Assembly: GCF_004349065.1 (NCBI RefSeq)
Contig: NZ_SMKZ01000052.1
Span: 1 to 48,020 of the forward strand
DNA from: Jiangella asiatica
Lineage (GTDB): Bacteria > Actinomycetota > Actinomycetes > Jiangellales > Jiangellaceae
Direction: 5' to 3'
DNA: 48,020 nucleotides
Shown piece after piece: positions 1 through 8,404 of this stretch; within the stretch, counting starts at the first letter, position 1; each line of letters opens with the position of its first letter. A program made the translations under genes and the position numbers. The notes under the pieces were generated by a model that saw only the letters and a program-made list of their open reading frames with translations, was not told the origin of the DNA and searched no databases.

Positions 1-468
1 CCGCCCGCCCTGCGCCCGCTCGAGCACGTGGGCGCCGACCTGGGTGGCCATCCGCCCGGCGACCTCGCTCATCGGGGCCAGCAGCGGCAGGTGGCCGTCG
101 GCGGACTCCACGGTCTCGTAGGCGATGGCGGTGATGCCGGACTCCATCAGCGCGTCGGTGCACTCCCGCGACGCCGCCAGGTGCAGGTAGGTGAAAAGGA
201 TCTGGCCCTTGCGCATCCGGTGGTACTCCTCGGCCACCGGCTCCTTCACCTTGCAGACCAGCTCGGCCGCTTCCCAGACGGCGTCGGCATCGGGCGCTAT
301 GCGCGCGCCCGCGGCCTGGTACTCCTCGTCTCGTACCGACGAGCCCTCCCCCGCACCGGCCTGCACGAGCACGTCGTGCCCGTTGAGCACGAGCTCGTGC
401 ACCCCCGCCGGCGTGATCGCCACCCGGTACTCGTTGTTCTTGACCTCGGTTGGTATGCCGACCAGCAC
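1..468 (-). CDS. ald: Alanine dehydrogenase, N-terminal part (cut by window edge)
   Basis: Alanine dehydrogenase interconverts L-alanine and pyruvate plus ammonia with NAD(H) in the cytosol. The first 156 codons are present and the remaining C-terminal part lies beyond base 1. The N-terminus reads V-L-V-G-I-P-T-E-V-K-N-N-E-Y-R-V, the hallmark of the Ald/transhydrogenase-alpha family, followed by E-Y-R-M-R-K-G-Q-I-L-F-T-Y-L-H-L-A. A GTG at 468 is chosen because a purine-rich GAGAGGG lies about 10 nt upstream and the family starts directly at this motif. The gene runs divergently from the large glycosidase. In Streptomyces, from memory, ald lies near xerD and a Nudix gene; here a Nudix gene also lies nearby, but a glycosidase sits between them. 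Confidence 0.92.
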   Translation of the reverse strand, partial: MLVGIPTEVKNNEYRVAITPAGVHELVLNGHDVLVQAGAGEGSSVRDEEYQAAGARIAPDADAVWEAAELVCKVKEPVAEEYHRMRKGQILFTYLHLAASRECTDALMESGITAIAYETVESADGHLPLLAPMSEVAGRMATQVGAHVLERAQGGR

Positions 469-902
469 GCGTTGTCCACCCTCTCGGAACTCCCGACGAC
501 ATTGTCGGGCGCACCGCCCCCGCTGGGCGGCGGCGCTGAGTCTAACCGCGCCATGTCACGACGTCTCGGTCCTGTCATGACAAGTCAACGCGCCCTGACG
601 CGCGGGCACCACCCGTCCGCGCCACGACGTCGCGAACATCTCGCACGGCAGCGACGACGCAGGGAAATACATCAGATCTCTATCCCGCTCGGCGTCTCCT
701 CTGTCACGACGGAAAGCCGACCCTAGACAGTGCGGTATCGCACGATTTAGCCTCACATCACGCAGTTTCGCGCATCACGAGCACTCTGGTCGCCCCACTA
801 TGACGCCCACCTACGTGCCAGCCCGAGGAGACGCGAGATGCCGAGAAAGCTCCGACCATTCGCCGAGCCGCCCGTCACCGCACGCACAGAGGGGACGGGC
901 CG
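469..902. promoter_or_regulatory. Divergent promoter region between ald and the GH20-GH29 gene
   Basis: This 434-base stretch has no convincing gene and separates two divergent starts. It holds a perfect 10-bp palindrome TGTCATGACA at 573-582, on the ald side, a plausible operator. On the other side is an inverted repeat GTGCG-gtat-CGCAC at 730-743. A TAGACT on the minus strand about 65 nt before the ald start could be its -10 element. A run of ORF-like frames here is due to GC content. No regulator can be named from these sites. Confidence 0.35.
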
Positions 903-3900
903 ATGCCGCGCCTGAGATTGCTGGTCGCCGTCGCGACCACGTTCGTCTGTGTCCTGGTTGCGTCGGCCGCCGCGGGTGCGCCCGCCTCGTCGGGCCCCGC
1001 ATCCGCGAAACCTGCCTCCGCCGGCACCACGTCCACCGACGCGGCGCCGCCGCCGACGGGCATCGACGCGGTGATCCCACGCCCGATCGGCTGGACCGCC
1101 GAGGCGGGCACCGTGCGGCTCCACGATCGGTCCCGCCTGCTCATCGACCCCTCCTCGCGGGCCCTGACCGGGCTGCCCGGCGGCGAGGCGGAGTTTCCCG
1201 GCCCGGTGACGCAGACGACCCAGGATTTGGCCCTGCTGCTCCAGGCCGAGCTCGCAGAGGTCACCGGGATCACGTTGCCGGTCACTCGGGCGGTCAAGCA
1301 CCCGCGGCCGGGCGACGTGCTGCTGCGGCTGGTCGACGAGCCCGCCCTCGGCGCCGAGGGCTACCGGTGGGACAGCTCGGCCGGGACGTTGGTGATCGAG
1401 GCGGCTACCACCAACGGTCTCTACTACGGGTCGCGCACCCTGCTCCAGCTGCTGAGCGCCGACCCGGACCATCGCGACGTGCCGGCGGGGACCGCGACGG
1501 ACACGCCGACGCAGGCCGTGCGCATGGTGCAGCTCGACGCCGGGCGCCGGTACTGGTCCATGGAGTACCTGGAGAACCTGATCCGGCGCATGGGTCAGTT
1601 GAAGCTCAACACGCTCTTCCTGCACCTCTCCGAGTCCGAGGGGTTCCGGCTCGACAGCGAGCGCTTCCCCGGCCTGGCCGACCCCGACAGTTCCTACGAC
1701 CGTGCCGACATCGAGCGGCTCAAGGCGCTCGGCGCGCAGCACCACGTCCAGATCATGGGCGGCATCGACGTGCCGGGGCATGCCACGCACATCAGCGAGA
1801 CGTTCGGCATCGGCATGGGCGCGGGCGACGACGCGTGCACCGGCGCGCACACCCACTCGCACCTGACCGCGAACTGGATCATCGACATGACCAGCGAGGC
1901 GGCCGTGGAGAAGACCAAGGAGATCGTGGCGGAGTTCTCCGGCTGGTTCGACGCGCCGCTGTTCTCCGTCGGCGCCGACGAGCTGCCCGGGCAGCTCGCG
2001 TCGTGCCCGAAGGTCCAGCAGGCCATCGCCGCGGACCCGCAGCTGGACACGCTCGGCGATATGCTCAGCCGCTACATCAACACCCTCGACGACGTCATCA
2101 CGGCGAACGGCGCCCGCACCGCGATCTTCAGCGGCGTGGAGAACATGGACTCCCCCAAGCAGGACGTCAACGCCTCCGTCGTCCACCTCACCTGGGAGAA
2201 CGACAACCCGGAGCCGGAGATACCCGGGCACGACGAGATCGCCATCGGGCCCTTCTACCTGACCCCGAACAACTACCACAACCTGTACCCGGACGTGCCC
2301 TGGATCTACGAGACCTGGGCGCCGAGCGCCGCGTCGGACATGCTCGGCTCCGGCATGCCGAGCTGGGCCGACTACAACTTCTGGGCCGACGACCACTACT
2401 TCGAGGACCTGATGGCGCTGGGCCGGGCCGCCCTGGCCGACCGGTCCTGGAACGGCTCGGCCGCGTCGGACACCGTCGCCGAGTTCACCCGCCGCTTCGA
2501 GGCGCTGGCCGATCCGGTCGGCGTGCGGCCGCGGCCTGGAACCCCGCGCGTCGACGACGGCCGGCCCAGCCACCACTGGACCTTCGACGACGCCGACTAC
2601 CCCGCCGGGTGGACCTGGGCCGGCAGCGCCGGCAACACGATCATGGTCGAGGACGTCGCCGGTGACCTGCCGGGCACCAGCTACATCATCAACAATCCCA
2701 CGGTGGTGCCCAGCGACGTCGCCGGCGACGCGTTCCGGTTCGACCACCGGCGCGACGGCGTCGGGTTCGGCGGTGTCGACGTGGCCGAGCCGTGGACCGT
2801 CTCGACGTGGGTGAACCTCTCGGCCGACAGCACGGACCAGGTGCTGCTCGCGTCGAAGGACGGTGCGCTGAAGCTTCGCCAGGCCGGCACCGGCCGGGTC
2901 GGCTTCACCCGGTACGGGGTGGCGGACTACTCGTTCGAGTTCACCCTCCCGGCCGGCCGGTGGGTGCAGCTGACGTGGGTCGCGACGCCCGGCGAGACCA
3001 CCCTCTACGCCGACGGCCAGCACGTCGGGACGGTCGCCGCGTCCATCCCGCTGCCGCTGCGCTCGATCGGCACGCCGTCGGCCTCGTTCTTCGGCGACTT
3101 GGACGACCTGGTCACCTGGGACGAGGCACTGAGCGCCGAGCAGGTGGCCGGCCACTTCGGGCGGTACGAGCGGCCGGCCTGGGACTTCCAGCCGACCGTC
3201 GCGTCGCTGAACAGCCACGAGACACCACAGTGGTTCCACGACGACAAGTTCGGCATCTTCATCCACTGGGGTGCCTACTCGGTGCCGGCGTGGGGTCCGC
3301 GCGGTTCCTACGCCGAGTGGTACTGGAACTACCAGAACAACCCCGGCAGCCCGACGAACACCTACCACCGCGACACCTACGGCGAGGACTTCGCCTACGA
3401 CCAGTTCATCGGCCAGTGGCAGGCGGAGAACTTCGACCCCGAGGCCTGGGTGCGGCTGTTCGAGGACGCCGGCGCGAATTACTTCGTGCTCACCAGCAAG
3501 CACCACGAGGGTGTCGCGCTGTACGACTCGCAGGTCAGCGGCCGCGACGCGGTGGACCTGGGGCCGGGCCGCGACCTCGCCGGCGACCTCTTCGCCGCCG
3601 CGCGCGAGCACACGGACCTGCGGGCCGGCTTCTATTACTCCCTCTACGAATGGTTCAACCCGTCCTACACCGGCCGCCCGGTCACGAACCCGTACACCGG
3701 CGAGGAGGTCCCCTACACCGGCGCGCCCGTGGTGGACGACTACGTCGGCGACTACATGCTCCCGCAGATGCGCGAGCTGATCGACCAGTACGACCCGGAC
3801 ATCCTGTGGTGCGACGGCCAGTGGGAGAAGCCGGCGGACTACTGGCGCGTCGCCCCGGTGCTGGCGGAGTTCTACAACGGCGCCAAGAACCGGCCCGACC

Positions 3901-5321
3901 CCAAGGAGGTCGTCGTCGCCAACCGGTGCAAGATCCAGAGCGGCGCGCTGGACTCGCTGGAGCTGGACTTCCAGACACCGGAGTACACGGTCAAACCGGA
4001 CATCGACCCGAACAAGTGGGAGTCCAGCCGCGGCATCGCGCACTCGTACGGCTACAACCAGAACGAGCCGGTCGAGGACTACCTCACCTCCGACGAGCTG
4101 GTCGACTCGCTCGTCGACATCGTGTCCAAGAACGGCAACCTGCTGCTCAACGTCGGTCCGCAGGCCGACGGCACCATTCCGGCGCTGCAGCAGGAGCGAC
4201 TGCGCGACATCGGCGCCTGGCTCGACGTCAACGGCGAGGCCATCTACGGCACGACGTACTTCAACCGGGCCGAGGAACCCGCCTCGTCGGTGCCGATCCG
4301 CTACACCGTCAAGGACGGCGCACTGTACGCCACCGCGCTGGAGTGGCCCGGCGACACGCTCACGCTCGGCGGCGACCTGCCCTTCGGCGACGACACCCGG
4401 GTGACGCTGCTGGGCTCCGGCGGCGCCGCGCTGCCGTGGAGCCGGACCGACGACGGCATCGTCGCGATCGACATGCCCGCCGCCGGGGCGGACGCCACCA
4501 GCAGCGAGCACGCGTACGTCTTCAAGATCGAGACCCCCGGGGTGGGCGCCATGCCGCGCACGACGATCGCCGCCCCCGCGGAGGTCCCGGCCGGAGCCAC
4601 GACGACGATCAGCGCCACCGTGACCAACCCGTCGGCACAGGCCACCGGCGCCGGCGCGGTGAGCGTCACGGCGCCGGAGGGCTGGACCGTCCAGCCGGAC
4701 GCGCACGACCTGCCAAGCCTGGAGCCCGGCGAGTCGTACACGGTGCCGATCACCCTCGCCGTCCCCGACGGCGCCGTCTCGGCCGAGTACGACCTGACCG
4801 TCAGCACGACCGTCGACGGGCTCACGACGGCCGCACACGCCGGCGTCACGGTCGCCCTGCCCAACCTGTCGCGCGGCAAACCCACCGAACAGGCGTCGCT
4901 GGCCTGGGGCGGTGTGCCCGAACGCGCCGTCGACGGCAACCGCGACGGCGTCTACGGCGGCAACTCGGTCACCCACACCGCCGAGCCGTCGAACCAGGCC
5001 TGGTGGCAGGTCGACCTGGGCGCCTCGGCGGCCATCGACACCGTCGACATCTACAACCGGACGGACTGCTGCGCCCAGCGGCTCAGCGACTTCTGGGTCA
5101 TGGTCGGCACGGAGCCGTTCACGACCGACTCCCTGGAGGAGGCCCGCACCGCACCGGGCGTCACCGCGGTGCATGTCGAGGGGACGGCCGGCCGCCCGTC
5201 GGTGGTGGAGCTACCCGAGGGCACGCAGGGCCGCTACGTCCGCATCCAGCTGGAGTCGGCCAGCGACCCGCTGTCACTGGCCGAGGTCGAGGTGCGCGGC
5301 CTGCCGCCCGGAGCGTCGTAG
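903..5321 (+). CDS. Secreted bifunctional GH20 hexosaminidase/lacto-N-biosidase-like and GH29 alpha-L-fucosidase
   Basis: This 1472-residue secreted protein carries two catalytic domains. An N-terminal signal peptide (M-P-R-L-R-L-L-V-A-V then a hydrophobic stretch to about residue 35) is followed by a GH20b-type domain (about 50-190) and a GH20 barrel (about 200-520) with the catalytic Asp-Glu pair at D359-E360 in G-A-D-E. A LamG/concanavalin-like domain spans about 555-745. A GH29 fucosidase domain begins near 770 (F-G-I-F-I-H-W-G-A-Y-S-V-P) with the expected nucleophile D971 in I-L-W-C-D-G-Q-W. A NEW3-type beta-sandwich (about 1220-1315) and a fucolectin/CBM47-like F5/8 domain (about 1320-1470, with W-W-Q-V-D-L-G and N-R-T-D-C-C-A-Q-R-L-S-D-F) close the protein. 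The ATG has an AGAGGGGA ribosome site. Together the domains point to fucosylated, GlcNAc-containing host glycans. Whether the GH20 part releases GlcNAc or a disaccharide cannot be told. Confidence 0.9.
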   Translation: MPRLRLLVAVATTFVCVLVASAAAGAPASSGPASAKPASAGTTSTDAAPPPTGIDAVIPRPIGWTAEAGTVRLHDRSRLLIDPSSRALTGLPGGEAEFPGPVTQTTQDLALLLQAELAEVTGITLPVTRAVKHPRPGDVLLRLVDEPALGAEGYRWDSSAGTLVIEAATTNGLYYGSRTLLQLLSADPDHRDVPAGTATDTPTQAVRMVQLDAGRRYWSMEYLENLIRRMGQLKLNTLFLHLSESEGFRLDSERFPGLADPDSSYDRADIERLKALGAQHHVQIMGGIDVPGHATHISETFGIGMGAGDDACTGAHTHSHLTANWIIDMTSEAAVEKTKEIVAEFSGWFDAPLFSVGADELPGQLASCPKVQQAIAADPQLDTLGDMLSRYINTLDDVITANGARTAIFSGVENMDSPKQDVNASVVHLTWENDNPEPEIPGHDEIAIGPFYLTPNNYHNLYPDVPWIYETWAPSAASDMLGSGMPSWADYNFWADDHYFEDLMALGRAALADRSWNGSAASDTVAEFTRRFEALADPVGVRPRPGTPRVDDGRPSHHWTFDDADYPAGWTWAGSAGNTIMVEDVAGDLPGTSYIINNPTVVPSDVAGDAFRFDHRRDGVGFGGVDVAEPWTVSTWVNLSADSTDQVLLASKDGALKLRQAGTGRVGFTRYGVADYSFEFTLPAGRWVQLTWVATPGETTLYADGQHVGTVAASIPLPLRSIGTPSASFFGDLDDLVTWDEALSAEQVAGHFGRYERPAWDFQPTVASLNSHETPQWFHDDKFGIFIHWGAYSVPAWGPRGSYAEWYWNYQNNPGSPTNTYHRDTYGEDFAYDQFIGQWQAENFDPEAWVRLFEDAGANYFVLTSKHHEGVALYDSQVSGRDAVDLGPGRDLAGDLFAAAREHTDLRAGFYYSLYEWFNPSYTGRPVTNPYTGEEVPYTGAPVVDDYVGDYMLPQMRELIDQYDPDILWCDGQWEKPADYWRVAPVLAEFYNGAKNRPDPKEVVVANRCKIQSGALDSLELDFQTPEYTVKPDIDPNKWESSRGIAHSYGYNQNEPVEDYLTSDELVDSLVDIVSKNGNLLLNVGPQADGTIPALQQERLRDIGAWLDVNGEAIYGTTYFNRAEEPASSVPIRYTVKDGALYATALEWPGDTLTLGGDLPFGDDTRVTLLGSGGAALPWSRTDDGIVAIDMPAAGADATSSEHAYVFKIETPGVGAMPRTTIAAPAEVPAGATTTISATVTNPSAQATGAGAVSVTAPEGWTVQPDAHDLPSLEPGESYTVPITLAVPDGAVSAEYDLTVSTTVDGLTTAAHAGVTVALPNLSRGKPTEQASLAWGGVPERAVDGNRDGVYGGNSVTHTAEPSNQAWWQVDLGASAAIDTVDIYNRTDCCAQRLSDFWVMVGTEPFTTDSLEEARTAPGVTAVHVEGTAGRPSVVELPEGTQGRYVRIQLESASDPLSLAEVEVRGLPPGAS

Positions 5322-5328
5322 GTCACGG

Positions 5329-5373
5329 GCGCCCTGGTCAGCGCTCCGGCTTCACGCCGGCTGGCCAGGGCGC
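5329..5373. terminator. Nested inverted repeat between convergent genes
   Basis: Arms GCGCCCTGG (5329-5337) and CCAGGGCGC (5365-5373) pair perfectly and enclose a second hairpin CCGGC-ttcac-GCCGG (5346-5360). It lies just after the glycosidase stop and overlaps the last codons of the opposing Nudix gene, a typical place for a bidirectional terminator. There is no T-run, as is common in actinomycetes. Confidence 0.5.
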
Positions 5374-5979
5374 GCCGACCGGGCGCAGCGCGTCCCAGCC
5401 GGAACCGTGCCGGGCCGCCCAGGCCGCCAGCACGCCGGCGCACAGGGTGGCGTTCTGCACCTCGCCGGCCAGCACCGCGTCGACCAGCTCCGGGAGCGGC
5501 ACCCACGCGACCCCCAGGTCGGCCTCCTCGTGCTCGCCGGCGAACCGCTCGTCGTCGGGCACGCGGTCGACGTCACGGGCCAGGTAGACGCGGATCGCCT
5601 CGTCGGTCATGCCAGGTGATGTCAGCAGGTCGACCAGCACGTGCCACCTCCCCGCGCGGACGTGGCCCTCCTCGTACAGCTCGCGAGCGGCGCTCTGGTG
5701 CGGCGGCTCGCCGTCGACGTCGCGCAGCCCGGCCGGCAGCTCGACCGGCCGCAGCCGCACCGGGTGCCGGTACTGCCGCACGACGAGGACCCGCTCGGCG
5801 TCGTCGACGGCGACGACGGCGACCGCGCCGGGATGCTCGACGACGTCGCGGACGAACCGCGAGCCGTCGACCGGCGACCGGACGGTGTCGCTGCGCACCG
5901 ATACGACCCGCCCGGTGAAGGCGACCTCGGACGTAGTGACCGGCCAGCTCAGCGGCTGGTCGCGAAGGGGATTGTCCAC
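5338..5979 (-). CDS. Nudix hydrolase, ADP-ribose pyrophosphatase type
   Basis: Predicted to cleave ADP-ribose or a related nucleoside diphosphate sugar to the monophosphates in the cytosol. The 213-residue protein follows the mycobacterial ADPRase pattern: an N-terminal dimerisation strand region, then P-A-G-L-R-D-V-D-G-E-P-P-H and the Nudix helix with R99-E100 and E103-E104. After the acidic pair the usual Gly of R-E-x-x-E-E-x-G is His106 (E-E-G-H-V), a deviation from consensus; the metal-binding acids are intact. The GTG start at 5979 follows AGGGTGG. It converges with the upstream glycosidase. Its usual actinobacterial neighbours pyrG and xerD are not next to it. Confidence 0.85.
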   Translation of the reverse strand: MDNPLRDQPLSWPVTTSEVAFTGRVVSVRSDTVRSPVDGSRFVRDVVEHPGAVAVVAVDDAERVLVVRQYRHPVRLRPVELPAGLRDVDGEPPHQSAARELYEEGHVRAGRWHVLVDLLTSPGMTDEAIRVYLARDVDRVPDDERFAGEHEEADLGVAWVPLPELVDAVLAGEVQNATLCAGVLAAWAARHGSGWDALRPVGAPWPAGVKPER

Positions 5980-6126
5980 CCGGCCACCCTAGCTTCGCCG
6001 ACCAGGAGGATGCCCACGTCCTTGCTCGCGGCACAAGGCGCAGCTCGTGATCTTCAAGGGTCCAACCAGCTTGAGTCCTGGTGTTCGTGGCGCCGCGTGC
6101 CTGTCGGCTCTTTGGTGATCGTGTGT

Positions 6127-7557
6127 TCAGAACGGCGGCGGGTCGGGGTCCGCGGCTGGTGGAAATCGCGTGGGCGGAGGTTTGTCGGGTGACCCGATGG
6201 CCTCCGGTGCGACGCTGTATGTGCGGCCGGCCGGGCTCGTCCAGACCAGCGCGCCAAGTCCGGGGCTCTCGAGCCGCCAACCGTGCAGGGTCTTGTCGAT
6301 GTGAAACCGGCGGACGAGGGGCTCGAGGTTCTCCTCGCTGGTGACTCCGCCGTCGTCGTAGGAAACGCGGTGGTCGAGGTCACAGGCCTGAGCCGGAGTG
6401 TCCGACGTGGGGAACCGGCAGGTGCGGTCGCGAGCGATGACGAAGTCGACCAACGCCTGCGGCGGCTCGTACGTCGTGCGGCCGTAGTCCAGCAGACGCC
6501 CGTCGACCGGGTCGGTCACCAGTCTTCGCAGGGTGGCGTCGGCTGCGATGAGCCGGCCCACCTGCGCGGTGACCCAGCCATGCCCATCCAGCCATGCTGG
6601 GTCGTCATTCGTCCCGACGAGCGTGTCGAGCGACAGGGTGACGTTCACCGTCGCGGGTCGGCCCTGCCTGGCCGCCAGCCGTTGTCCGGCAGCCACCCCA
6701 GCCTCCGCACCGGCTCCGGAGTCAGGCGTGACGCCGCAGCCGCCCAGGCGCCCGGTGGCAAGAGCGGTCCAACCCAGCGACGTGGCGATGTCGAACCGCA
6801 GCTGGTCCAAAGTGCGCGAGTCGCCATCGACACGGGCGGCGCGAGCAGCGGCGTCCAACGCCCTCCACAAGGCGGTGAGGTCCTCGACCGGACCAGTCAG
6901 GCACATCATGCCCGTGCCGTCGGCCTCACCGTACGGAGCCGGCCTCTGCACCCGCCGCTGCTCCCGCCCCTGGCAGCGGCGTTCCTCGGCCGCGCCCGCG
7001 TCGGCTTCGATGACCAGCCGGTCGAGGTCGCGCGACAGTTGCCGGAGCGTCCGCCCACCAGCAGCCGGCAACACCAGCGCCTCCACCCGGCTCCGCGCGT
7101 CCGGATCGAGCACCCGCGTCCTGGTCGCGATGAGCTCGGCTCGGCGCTCGTCGATCGACCCCGCGGCCAGCGCCCGCAACGTGGCGGGAAGGTCCTCGAC
7201 GAGCTCGACCCCCAGGGCCACTCGAGCATCGGCGTGCCCAGGCGTCCAGGCCAACGCCGCGGACACCTCGGACCCGGCCGCGCGCACCGGATCGTGACTG
7301 TGACGCGGCACCTGAGCGTCGCCGTCGTCACCTCCGCCGCACGAGGCATAGTTCTCACGGGCCGCCAGCTCCGCCATCGCTCGCAGCTGGAGCGCCCGCA
7401 GATGTGCGACCTGCCGCTCCACCGCGATCACCACATCGACGACCGGCGAGTCGTCCAGAACGCCGAGATCGACCTCCTCGAGGGCGACCGCGAGCTCCGC
7501 TCCCACCGGCAGCGTCAGTCCATCGGGCACCGGGGAAGACGAAAGCTGCGCGACCAT
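6127..7557 (-). CDS. DUF222 / 13E12-repeat HNH endonuclease-like protein
   Basis: The 476-residue protein has the DUF222 helical region (about 20-330) and a C-terminal HNH module: C-R-F-P-T-S-D-T-P-A-Q-A-C-D-L-D-H-R, then N in E-N-L-E-P-L and H in R-R-F-H. Family members are multicopy actinobacterial proteins of poorly known function, some DNA-damage induced. The L-D-H-R histidine, Asn and last His of the nuclease are kept. Two zinc-ligand cysteines usual in the family (F-P-G-C and L-C-R-R-H-H) are Ser/Asp- and Val/Phe-like here, so the zinc knuckle may be lost or altered. The C-terminus is proline-rich. The start is the ATG at 7557, seven bases after a -10-like hexamer, so the mRNA is probably leaderless. 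Confidence 0.85.
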   Translation of the reverse strand: MVAQLSSSPVPDGLTLPVGAELAVALEEVDLGVLDDSPVVDVVIAVERQVAHLRALQLRAMAELAARENYASCGGGDDGDAQVPRHSHDPVRAAGSEVSAALAWTPGHADARVALGVELVEDLPATLRALAAGSIDERRAELIATRTRVLDPDARSRVEALVLPAAGGRTLRQLSRDLDRLVIEADAGAAEERRCQGREQRRVQRPAPYGEADGTGMMCLTGPVEDLTALWRALDAAARAARVDGDSRTLDQLRFDIATSLGWTALATGRLGGCGVTPDSGAGAEAGVAAGQRLAARQGRPATVNVTLSLDTLVGTNDDPAWLDGHGWVTAQVGRLIAADATLRRLVTDPVDGRLLDYGRTTYEPPQALVDFVIARDRTCRFPTSDTPAQACDLDHRVSYDDGGVTSEENLEPLVRRFHIDKTLHGWRLESPGLGALVWTSPAGRTYSVAPEAIGSPDKPPPTRFPPAADPDPPPF

Positions 7558-7585
7558 ACCTTAACTCTATCGGACACCCGTTCGA
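7558..7585 (-). promoter_or_regulatory. LexA (SOS) box overlapping a leaderless promoter
   Basis: On the minus strand the sequence TCGAACGGGTGTCCGA (7585 to 7570) matches the actinobacterial LexA box TCGAAC-N4-GTTCGA with one mismatch. It is followed at once by TAGAGT (7569 to 7564), a good -10 hexamer, then six bases and the ATG of the HNH gene. The box therefore covers the spacer of a leaderless promoter, which would allow tight SOS repression. Confidence 0.7.
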
Positions 7586-7711
7586 TTCGCATCTCCAATC
7601 AGTGGGTCTACACCGACTCCGACCGTCACCCGACCAGCCCCGGATCCAGTACCGACGCACGTGCACGTCGAGCGCGGTGGCCGGCCAGGTCGTGTCCGGG
7701 CGCGGGATGGG

Positions 7712-8404
7712 TCAGAGCGCCGTGAGCGTCGCGGCCAGGTCGTCGAGGCTCGTGGCGGCCAGGTCGAAGGAGTCCGTCGCGGTGGGCGGGTCGCCGACGG
7801 GACGTTCGACGTAGGCCGTCCTCATGCCCGTGGCCTGTGCCCCGCGAAGGTCCCACGCGTGGGCGGCGACCATGAGCAGGCGGTCCGGGGAGCTGCCCGC
7901 GTTGGCGATCGCGAGCCCGTAGACGTCGGGGTGCGGCTTGTAGGCCTGCGCGTCCTCCGCCGAGAGCACCTGGTGCCAGCGGAGCCCGGCATACGCGCTG
8001 ATGCGGGTCAGCGCCGAGTGGCTGGCGTTCGACAGGCCGACCACCGGGAAGTGCGCGGCGATCCGGTCCAGCGCCCGGACCGTGTCCGGCCACGGCTCCA
8101 GCCGTTGCCCGGCGGCGGCCAGCGCGCGGATCGCGTCGGGGTCGCTGATGCCGGCATCGGCGGCGACCCTGGTCGCGGCCTCGAGGTCGATCACCGTGCC
8201 GTTGGCGTAGAGACGCCGGCCCGCGAGAATCTGCTGCCGCTGCTCCTCGACGTGTCGCTGCCACGCCTCGACGAGCTCAGTGGTCCTCGCGTCGTCGATG
8301 TCCGGGAGCGCGGTCCGCAGGCCGCGGCGGATCCCGCCGGGCTCGTCGACCATGGTCCCGAGGATGTCGAAGACGACCAGGTCGATGTCGGGGCGCGCCG
8401 TCAC
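7712..8404 (-). CDS. HAD hydrolase, type II haloacid dehalogenase-like
   Basis: The 230-residue protein has the haloacid dehalogenase fold. The nucleophile D13 lies in L-V-V-F-D-I-L-G-T-M-V-D; the second motif Asp is Leu, as in dehalogenases rather than phosphatases. Motif II is V-G-L-S-N-A-S, motif III is Q-A-Y-K-P-H-P-D-V-Y, and the last motif is V-A-A-H-A-W-D-L-R-G-A, typical of L-2-haloacid dehalogenases. The substrate is uncertain; many of these proteins act on unidentified metabolites. The GTG at 8404 overlaps the stop of the upstream GNAT gene as GTGA, so the two are translationally coupled. A longer upstream frame has no family similarity and was discarded. Confidence 0.8.
   Translation of the reverse strand: MTARPDIDLVVFDILGTMVDEPGGIRRGLRTALPDIDDARTTELVEAWQRHVEEQRQQILAGRRLYANGTVIDLEAATRVAADAGISDPDAIRALAAAGQRLEPWPDTVRALDRIAAHFPVVGLSNASHSALTRISAYAGLRWHQVLSAEDAQAYKPHPDVYGLAIANAGSSPDRLLMVAAHAWDLRGAQATGMRTAYVERPVGDPPTATDSFDLAATSLDDLAATLTAL

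Noticed and set aside
798-5174. A 1458-codon open frame on the minus strand opposite the glycosidase
   Set aside because: It has no family motifs and is Arg/Val/Gly/Asp-rich, as expected for the reverse frame of GC-rich coding DNA; the plus strand has clear catalytic motifs.
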